A DNA stretch of 38,548 nucleotides from Marinilabiliaceae bacterium (lineage in GTDB: Bacteria; Bacteroidota; Bacteroidia; Bacteroidales; Marinilabiliaceae): contig JAEINY010000031.1 in assembly GCA_016342595.1 (NCBI GenBank), forward strand, positions 1-38,548. Reading direction: 5' to 3'. Position numbers and translations under genes: made by a program. The notes beneath the pieces were generated by a model that saw only the letters and a program-made list of their open reading frames with translations, made no database searches and was not told the origin of the DNA. This document shows, piece after piece, positions 32,961 to 38,548 of the stretch (positions are counted from its first letter, which is position 1; every line of letters begins with the position of its first letter).

Positions 32961-33404
32961 TCACAAGGCGTGCCTTATTGCGTTCATTGTCATTGAGATG
33001 AAGATCATGGTGCAGACCACGCCAAAATAAAGAATGTTCTTCTTAAAGATAAGCTGTGGTGTTTTGCCATTACGGGCAAAAATCCAGCCGATGTGTGCGA
33101 TCACTAATGTAAATACCATCAAGATAAAATGTTCGACTGCCCAGAAACGACTGCCGGTGGACGCTTCGGCTAGCATATCTATTTCACCATTGCTATAATC
33201 AAGGATGTAAAAAATATATAGTATTGATCCCAATAACAATTGAAGGTAAAGTAATAAGGTGGCAAAGAAAGGAAATCTCACATCCTTTACGGTGAGTTCT
33301 ACCTTTTTAAAAACACCCAGGAGCGCCCGAATGACAATCATCAACGTGATAATTAATGCTACAATGCTCGAAATAATGTGAAGTGTCAAGATTGCATTTC
33401 GCAT
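32961..33404 (-). CDS. Small four-helix membrane protein in the heme operon (possible heme- or porphyrin-linked)
   Basis: A 147-aa protein with four predicted membrane helices. Histidines lie near or in helices: H9 (helix 1), H92 in SRFWAVEHF, and H104 in AHIGWIFAR (helix 3). I recall similar small proteins with an RFWAVEH-type motif from Bacteroidetes, sometimes labelled cytochrome B, but no function is established. The start is 2 bp from the PPOX gene stop, so it is translationally linked to heme synthesis. It is not an obvious HemJ, which would be a second type of PPOX. A role in passing electrons from PPOX or in heme handling is speculation. Confidence 0.78.
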   Translation of the reverse strand: MRNAILTLHIISSIVALIITLMIVIRALLGVFKKVELTVKDVRFPFFATLLLYLQLLLGSILYIFYILDYSNGEIDMLAEASTGSRFWAVEHFILMVFTLVIAHIGWIFARNGKTPQLIFKKNILYFGVVCTMIFISMTMNAIRHAL

Positions 33405-33406
33405 AA

Positions 33407-34774
33407 CTATAACTCCTTAGCTATAAGCGTGGCTTGTTTAATCCGGTCGGCCATGCCGATACCGTCTCTCAGATTACCTGCTATGATTAGTCCCGGGAAT
33501 TGATTCTGAACTTTCTCAATAGCATCTAATCGGTCACCAGTGTTAATGGCATATTGTGGAATAGCATGTGAATAGCGTTTTATGTCAATTAGTTGTGGGT
33601 TGAAATCAGGAAGTTTCATGATGTCCTTAAATTCGCGCTCCAGAACCGATAGTAATTCCTTGTCATCCAAATCACAAAGCGACTCATTTCGAATGCCACC
33701 CATGAAAACAGAAAACAGTGCTCCCCCTTCTGGTGCCCGATTTTTGAACAGTGATGACATAAAAAGCACGCCCAATAAATCCCGTTTTTCTTTGTGAGGT
33801 ATTAAACCACCAAAGCCTTCTATGGGGCATCCCTGCCATTTATCGAAACCTAATGCAATTTCTACTACCCGGGCATATTTCAGGTTTGTCAGATCAGCCA
33901 TCTGGTGCTCTTCTATGAAAGGTAGCAAGGATTGTAATCCAATGGAACCTGTGGTAGTAACTACTTTATTAGCGCTTATAACTTGTTTACCCTCCGCAGT
34001 GGAAAAACTGATGGTGTATGTTCCATTTTCAGAGGGTGAAACAACAGTGTCCTGGGCTCCGAATAAGAAATTTTGTGTGCCGGCACTTTGGAACAGCGCA
34101 TCCGTTAGGCTACTCAAGCCACCATCAAATGAAAAGACCGCGCGATCGGTTCGTTTTTCCAGATCTGTTTTAGGTTCCTTGTGTTTTTTCATAGCACCTT
34201 TAATGAAGCTGCCGTAGTTCTGTTCCAGGTTATATAGTTTTGGCAACGCATAACGCGGAATAAGCATAGACGGATCACCGGCATAAACACCCAAAATAAA
34301 GGGATCAATGGCATAGTCCAGAAAGCTTTTCCCCAATCGCCGTTTTACCATGTCGGCCAATGACTCATCGGGATTATTGCCTGGTGAACGGAAAGGCTCA
34401 CCCAGCACCTTAAATTTATCTTTTAAAGTGAATAGGGGAGTGGTGACGGCCAGTATTGGATTGGAGGGTATGGCATGCCATTCTCCATTCTTTAGAATAT
34501 AACGAATCTTCACCAAGTCGTTTCCTTTTTCCAGTGTAATTGACTCTCCTAATTCATCAAAGAGAGCTACTACTTCGGGTTGGCCAATAACGCCGGAGTT
34601 GGGGCCTGATTCGTAGATAAAATCAGCCTTCTTTTGGGTGTTGATAACGCCACCAGGTCGATCAGCCTTCTCGAGAACCAGAAATGATTTGTTTTTTTTA
34701 TGGAGATGATGTGCTAAAGTCAAACCGGTAACACCAGCTCCAATAATCACTATATCGCGATGTTGATTATTCAT
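33407..34774 (-). CDS. hemG: Protoporphyrinogen oxidase (FAD-dependent, HemY/PPOX type)
   Basis: Oxidises protoporphyrinogen IX to protoporphyrin IX, the step before iron insertion. Length 455 aa. An N-terminal FAD-binding Rossmann motif IIGAGVTGLTLAHHL leads to LEKADRPGGV; a mid-part PPOX substrate domain follows, and the C-terminus has the second FAD stretch GLIIAGNLRDGIGMADRIK. It is the flavoenzyme type, not the small flavodoxin HemG of enteric bacteria; the symbol follows common database naming. The gene overlaps the ferrochelatase gene by 8 bp and abuts the small 4-TM gene, so the three are one transcript. No signal peptide; probably membrane-associated on the cytoplasmic side. Confidence 0.93.
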   Translation of the reverse strand: MNNQHRDIVIIGAGVTGLTLAHHLHKKNKSFLVLEKADRPGGVINTQKKADFIYESGPNSGVIGQPEVVALFDELGESITLEKGNDLVKIRYILKNGEWHAIPSNPILAVTTPLFTLKDKFKVLGEPFRSPGNNPDESLADMVKRRLGKSFLDYAIDPFILGVYAGDPSMLIPRYALPKLYNLEQNYGSFIKGAMKKHKEPKTDLEKRTDRAVFSFDGGLSSLTDALFQSAGTQNFLFGAQDTVVSPSENGTYTISFSTAEGKQVISANKVVTTTGSIGLQSLLPFIEEHQMADLTNLKYARVVEIALGFDKWQGCPIEGFGGLIPHKEKRDLLGVLFMSSLFKNRAPEGGALFSVFMGGIRNESLCDLDDKELLSVLEREFKDIMKLPDFNPQLIDIKRYSHAIPQYAINTGDRLDAIEKVQNQFPGLIIAGNLRDGIGMADRIKQATLIAKEL

Positions 34775-35684
34775 TTATAATTTTTTTCAGAGATTCGATG
34801 AAAAGAGGATGAGCTGATGGTATTTCTACCCTTGAAATATGCTGTATGCGTTCATCTTCTTTATATATATCAACTAATTTAATGTTGAGGTCATAAGTTG
34901 TTTCCAAACATTCAGTGGTGAAACTGATGGGAATTAGAACCACATTTTTCTCACCACCAGCTACTAATTCTTCCAGATGATCATCCGTATCTGGTCCTAC
35001 CCATTTGACTGGACCTACCCGCGATTGAAACGCCACTTCGTAACGACGGTTCATTATGTCGGCCAGTCGTTTGGCCATATGTCTAACTGTATCGGGATAT
35101 TTATCCCCTTTTCTAACACCATAAAGAGGGATAGCGTGAGCGGTAAATAACAGGAGCGGATCTTTTAGGCCTTCTTGTTCAATATGATTTTCAATCAAGA
35201 TCTGCCAGTAATCCAGGAATGCCGGATGTGCACTGTAATCACATATTTTTCGAATGGTTACCGGCGGTAATTTTTTAGTCGCTTTTGTGACATCAGCAAA
35301 TACTGAAGTTGTTGTAGTGTCACTGGCCTGAGGATACATGGTTAATATAATAATTTCATCAATACCATCTTTGTTCATTTTATGCATCACATCACTGATG
35401 AAGGGTGGTGTGTATGAATAGGCGGGATATACAGGAATTTTGGCAGTTTGTTGAAGCGCTTTTGCAGTAGCTTCGGTATGTTTTATGATCGGTGTGCCGC
35501 CAATGAGTTGGTATTTTTCCCAGGAGGCCGGATAACGTTTCTTAGCAATCATGTAGGCTACAAACTGTCTCAATCCGGAAGGTAGCGGCAAGATGTATTT
35601 ATCACTAAACATATTTTTCAAGAATAGGCGCATTTCCTCAATTGATTGAGGACCACCCATATTTACAAGTAAAACTCCCTTCAT
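34767..35684 (-). CDS. hemH: Ferrochelatase
   Basis: Inserts ferrous iron into protoporphyrin IX to make protoheme. The product is 305 aa, near the short end of the family. The N-terminus VLLVNMGGPQS is typical. The catalytic histidine is H183 in LFTAHAIP, and the active-site glutamate is E261 in the TECLETTYD stretch. Start ATG 35682-35684. First gene of the hemH-hemG-4TM operon; PPOX, the preceding enzyme of the pathway, overlaps its end. No -7 box was recognised upstream. Confidence 0.95.
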   Translation of the reverse strand: MKGVLLVNMGGPQSIEEMRLFLKNMFSDKYILPLPSGLRQFVAYMIAKKRYPASWEKYQLIGGTPIIKHTEATAKALQQTAKIPVYPAYSYTPPFISDVMHKMNKDGIDEIIILTMYPQASDTTTTSVFADVTKATKKLPPVTIRKICDYSAHPAFLDYWQILIENHIEQEGLKDPLLLFTAHAIPLYGVRKGDKYPDTVRHMAKRLADIMNRRYEVAFQSRVGPVKWVGPDTDDHLEELVAGGEKNVVLIPISFTTECLETTYDLNIKLVDIYKEDERIQHISRVEIPSAHPLFIESLKKIINE

Positions 35685-35816
35685 AAATGTGTGAAGTATT
35701 TTGATGATGAATAGTTACATCATTTTAAACAGCAAGATAGGCAGAATGGTTGAATATGTGAAAAAGTATGGTGTTTCTTATGGGGATTCCGATTGATGAA
35801 AAAGAAAGAGGTCATT

Positions 35817-36028
35817 ATGAAAGTAAATATTATTATATATTTAGCAAGCACTATTTTAACCTTAAAAGTATTTACAAGGGCAGTTGGAATTTTTTAGCCT
35901 CCGACTGTATGGAAGGCAGGCATACTGAAGAACGGGGTGCCTACATGGCTGTTGATTACATTGCCATCATGTATCGGGTTTATGGATTAAAACCTGGTGG
36001 TGATGAAGAGTTGATTTTCCGGTTTTAG
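35817..36028 (+). pseudogene. Truncated, frameshifted peptidase remnant (M28-like N-terminus)
   Basis: From ATG 35817 a signal-like start is read (MKVNIIIYLASTILTLK) before a stop at 35895. In another frame the sequence continues SWNFLASDCMEGRHTEERGA, then DYIAIMYRVYGLKPGGDE, which I recognise as the opening of secreted M28-type aminopeptidases (FLASDxMEGRxTxxxGxxxAxxYIA...GLKPxGD). So a frameshift between about 35860 and 35890 joins the parts, and everything after GLKPGGDE is missing; a stop follows at 36026-36028. The catalytic domain is absent. Confidence 0.6.
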
Positions 36029-36112
36029 GGAAGATAAATAAGTACTCTTGGTTAGCTACTATTCGACCATATAATTCTCTCAGTCGAACCCTTCTAGTCC
36101 TTGCTTTTTTTA

Positions 36113-36145
36113 TTTGGTATATCCTTGAAAATTCTGATATCTTTG
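36113..36145 (+). promoter_or_regulatory. Bacteroidetes-type promoter for lpxH
   Basis: TTTG (36113-36116) is followed after 21 nt by TATCTTTG (36138-36145), an exact TAnnTTTG. Both elements and their spacing fit the sigma-ABfr consensus. Transcription would begin near 36152, leaving a leader of about 37 nt before the TTG start. Confidence 0.7.
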
Positions 36146-36188
36146 TTCGATTATTAAGGAAATACCGGTTTACATAACCAGTTTAAGT

Positions 36189-36965
36189 TTGGAAACAGGA
36201 AAAAGAATATATTTTGCGTCAGATGTGCATTTGGGGGCACCAGGAATAAAAGATCATAAGGCGCATGAGAGGCGGTTTGTACGGTGGTTGGATGAAATTA
36301 GACAGACTGCAGCGGAGATTTATTTGATGGGTGATATTTTTGATTTTTGGTTTGAATACAAACAAGTCATTCCACGAGGTTATACACGTTTTTTAGGGAA
36401 GCTGTCTGAAATAACGGATTCGGGAATTCCGGTGCATTTCTTTACTGGGAATCATGATATTTGGTTATTTGATTATTTAACAACAGAGTGTGGTATAAAA
36501 TTATATCGCGAACCATTAGTGAAAACCATTAACGGAAAAACGTTTTACCTGGCACATGGAGATGGTCTGGGGGATTACGACCCTCATTATAATTTCCTGA
36601 AATCGGTATTTACCAATCGGTTTGCACAATGGTTGTTTGCGCGTCTGCATCCAAATTTTGGAATAGGCATGGCCTCTTTTTGGTCACGCAAGAGTCGTGA
36701 GAAAAACTTAAATTCCCATGGTGTTAACTATTTGGGTGATGATAAGGAATTCTCTGTGCTTTACGCGAAAGAAGTATTACAACAACAAGAAAATCAATCA
36801 ATCGATTATTTTATATTTGGTCACCGCCATGTGGCGCGCACGGTCGATGTGGGACCAGGCAGCCAGTTAGTTTATTTAGGTGACTGGGTGCAACACTTTT
36901 CGTATGGAGAGTTTGATGGTAATTCTGTGGAATTGAAATTTTTCGACGATTGTAAAAAAGTTTGA
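36189..36965 (+). CDS. lpxH: UDP-2,3-diacylglucosamine diphosphatase
   Basis: Cleaves UDP-2,3-diacylglucosamine to lipid X in lipid A synthesis, at the inner face of the membrane. A calcineurin-like metallophosphoesterase of 258 aa with SDVHLGAP, MGDIFDFWFEY, FTGNHDIW, AHGDGLG and IFGHRHVA motifs supplying the metal ligands. The start is a TTG at 36189: an in-frame stop lies directly upstream (36183-36185), and the first ATG is well inside the conserved fold. The gene lies behind a good promoter and 19 bp ahead of a ketoacyl-ACP synthase III gene. Confidence 0.9.
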   Translation: METGKRIYFASDVHLGAPGIKDHKAHERRFVRWLDEIRQTAAEIYLMGDIFDFWFEYKQVIPRGYTRFLGKLSEITDSGIPVHFFTGNHDIWLFDYLTTECGIKLYREPLVKTINGKTFYLAHGDGLGDYDPHYNFLKSVFTNRFAQWLFARLHPNFGIGMASFWSRKSREKNLNSHGVNYLGDDKEFSVLYAKEVLQQQENQSIDYFIFGHRHVARTVDVGPGSQLVYLGDWVQHFSYGEFDGNSVELKFFDDCKKV

Positions 36966-36984
36966 TATAGCTAAAAAGTAATAA

Positions 36985-38073
36985 ATGGAATCTAAGGCTG
37001 GGATTTATGCAGTGGCTACCGGTACTGGTAGTTACATTCCTCCTGTGGTAGTTTCGAATGATGATTTTATCAACAATCGATTCTTTAATGATGATGGTAC
37101 ACCCATTGAAACACCTGGTCAGGAAATAGTTGAGAAGTTTGAACAGATTACTGATATTGCGGAGCGTCGATGTGCAGAGAAGAAACATATGACCTCTGAT
37201 TTGGCAATGTTTGCTGGAAAGGCCGCATTGGAAGATGCCGGATTTGATCCTGAAAAATTGGACTATATAATTGTGGCTCATAATTTAGGCGATATGCGTC
37301 ATGGTTCTAATTATCCGGATGTATTGCCAACCATGGCATCCAGAGTGAAGTATAAGTTGGGTATTAAAAATCCTAAAACCGTCGCCTATGATACCATTTT
37401 TGGTTGCCCGGGATGGACGCAAGCGATGATTCAAGCGAATTATTACATCAAATCGGGTGATGCAAAAAGTGCATTGGTGATTGGGGCAGACACTTTGAGT
37501 CGTTCCATGGAACCACATGACCGGGATTCGATGATCTTTTCGGATGGAGCTGGAGCGGTTTTATTAGAAGCCCGCGAAAGTAATGAGCCGGTGGGAATGC
37601 TCAAGCATGCTGCTCAGACCGATACTGTTGAGCATATAGATTTATTGCACATGGGTGAGGGGTATAATCCAGAGTTGAAAGGTGGTAATCTCTTCTTGAA
37701 AATGTATGGCCGTCGGCTTTATAATTATGCACTTACAAATGTCCCCAAGTTGGCAAAAGAGTGTTTAGATATAAATGGATTAACACTGACTGATGTAAAG
37801 AAAGTGCTGATTCATCAGGCCAATGCAAAAATGGATGAAGCCATTCTGAAACGTTTCTTCCGTTTGTATGGATTGCGTGATGCCGATTACAGTGTGATGC
37901 CCATGACTATTCGTACACTTGGTAATAGCAGTGTGGCTACTGTACCTACGCTTTTTGATTTGATATGCAAAGGACAACTAGAGGGACACGACTTAAATAG
38001 TGGCGATTATGTGTTAATGACTTCAGTGGGTGCTGGAATGAATATCAATGCATTTATGTATAAGATGCCTTAA
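36985..38073 (+). CDS. 3-oxoacyl-ACP synthase III (KAS III, FabH-like)
   Basis: Condensing enzyme of the FabH class, 362 aa, longer than typical FabH (about 320). Catalytic triad: C141 in TIFGCPGWTQ, H277 in VLIHQANAKMD, N314 in TLGNSSVAT. Other signatures are DRDSMIFSDGAGAVLLEA and DIAERRCAE near the N-terminus. The extra length is in the N-terminal half (insert around residues 25-50 and the segment MRHGSNYPDVLPTMA). It may start fatty acid chains or make a special lipid; the sequence alone does not decide, so no gene symbol is given. It is co-transcribed with lpxH and ends at a terminator. Confidence 0.9.
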   Translation: MESKAGIYAVATGTGSYIPPVVVSNDDFINNRFFNDDGTPIETPGQEIVEKFEQITDIAERRCAEKKHMTSDLAMFAGKAALEDAGFDPEKLDYIIVAHNLGDMRHGSNYPDVLPTMASRVKYKLGIKNPKTVAYDTIFGCPGWTQAMIQANYYIKSGDAKSALVIGADTLSRSMEPHDRDSMIFSDGAGAVLLEARESNEPVGMLKHAAQTDTVEHIDLLHMGEGYNPELKGGNLFLKMYGRRLYNYALTNVPKLAKECLDINGLTLTDVKKVLIHQANAKMDEAILKRFFRLYGLRDADYSVMPMTIRTLGNSSVATVPTLFDLICKGQLEGHDLNSGDYVLMTSVGAGMNINAFMYKMP

Positions 38074-38097
38074 ATTAAAAGGTATCTCTAAAATATG

Positions 38098-38134
38098 AAG
38101 CAGCTTAATCCCTTACTGGTTAAGCTGTTTTTTT
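38098..38134 (+). terminator. Terminator after the KAS III gene
   Basis: AAGCAGCTTAATC pairs with GGTTAAGCTGTTT around a 7-nt loop (38111-38117), and seven T follow (38128-38134). It ends the lpxH-KAS III transcript and faces the minus-strand TfoX gene. Confidence 0.88.
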
Positions 38135-38236
38135 ATAGTTAAATGGTGTAGGCATCTAACTCTCGAATGTCTTTCAAGGTGTCATCATACATGACAATCT
38201 CCATGTAAAAAAGATTACAAGTACCATCCGCTTGTA

Positions 38237-38548
38237 CTATTTTTTCTTGCTTGATTTAGCTTTTGGATTATAGTCCAGACACCGTTGAACCCAGCTTTCC
38301 AGATCTTCATCTAAATCAACGCCATCTGGTGTTACAAACACAAATCCTTTCATGGGGCGTCCTGTAAAATCCATGGGGTGACAGCCTGTTAGAGTGAGAA
38401 TTTGCTCGTATGTGTCCGGGTCAACGCGGGCCATCAGATTGTTTTTTACGATGCCCACGCACATTTTATCATCTACCATAAAGCAGAGACCACCCATCAT
38501 TTTCTTTTCGATGTAGATTGTATTTTTCTCTTTTAAAGTATTTCTTAA
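38237..38548 (-). CDS. TfoX N-terminal-domain protein (5' end outside the window)
   Basis: The open frame stays open to the window edge: codons before the internal ATG 38500 read LRNTLKEKNTIYIEKK and run straight into MMGGLCFMVDDKM, the conserved TfoX_N opening. So the gene is not an 87-aa protein but a longer one whose start lies beyond 38548. The rest, CVGIVKNNLMARVDP and GRPMKGFVFV, fits TfoX_N, and the end is a Lys/Ser tail. TfoX/Sxy proteins regulate competence in gamma-proteobacteria; the role of single TfoX_N proteins in Bacteroidetes is unknown. The stop is at 38237-38239. Confidence 0.88.
   Translation of the reverse strand, partial: LRNTLKEKNTIYIEKKMMGGLCFMVDDKMCVGIVKNNLMARVDPDTYEQILTLTGCHPMDFTGRPMKGFVFVTPDGVDLDEDLESWVQRCLDYNPKAKSSKKK

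Overview
The window looks like chromosome of a Bacteroidota member, most likely class Bacteroidia near the marine Marinilabiliales/Prolixibacteraceae. This is inferred from gene content: a DUF5723 barrel protein, an OmpA protein with beta-propeller and carboxypeptidase-regulatory-like domains, LytS/LytTR signalling, and the order mutL - rhomboid - rhomboid - EEP endonuclease. Most starts lack a Shine-Dalgarno sequence, and several upstream regions carry the Bacteroidetes -7 box TAnnTTTG. Nothing looks like a tRNA, rRNA, CRISPR array, complete insertion sequence, prophage or plasmid backbone. Most of the window is ordinary housekeeping and envelope sequence. The unusual material is in intercistronic RNA structure, small mobile-DNA debris and one uncharacterised envelope operon.

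Left part (1-9 kb). A minus-strand hypothetical gene with a clean terminator is followed by a plus-strand cluster: RND efflux adaptor lipoprotein, RND permease, TolC-like channel, LytS-type histidine kinase and LytTR regulator. Strong hairpins without U-tracts lie between permease and channel and between channel and kinase, and the first gap may fold as a pseudoknot. From 8.86 to 9.25 kb there is debris: REP-like hairpins and a probable transposase remnant.

9-15 kb. DUF3267 and TraB/GumN genes (minus), an MBL-fold hydrolase (plus) and the thyA-folA pair (minus) are followed by a long gene-poor stretch with a degenerate 21-bp-period repeat, then a lone outer-membrane-type protein gene.

15-21 kb. 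A three-gene minus-strand envelope operon encodes an OmpA/beta-propeller protein, a large lipoprotein and a DUF5723 barrel. Its layout resembles PorE-like and PorP/SprF-like pairs, but its function is not known.

21-28 kb. A minus-strand block runs small membrane protein, mutL, two rhomboid proteases and an EEP-family hydrolase. A voltage-gated K+-channel-like gene with a C-terminal zinc ribbon precedes it. gmhA (heptose synthesis) starts divergently.

28-38.5 kb. Plus-strand genes are a small membrane protein, a YifB/ComM ATPase and inorganic pyrophosphatase, ending at a strong terminator. Minus-strand genes are an OmpR-type two-component pair and a heme operon (hemH, PPOX, small 4-TM protein). 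Then come a frameshifted peptidase remnant, lpxH with a textbook Bacteroidetes promoter and a TTG start, a ketoacyl-ACP synthase III, and a TfoX-domain gene that runs off the right edge.
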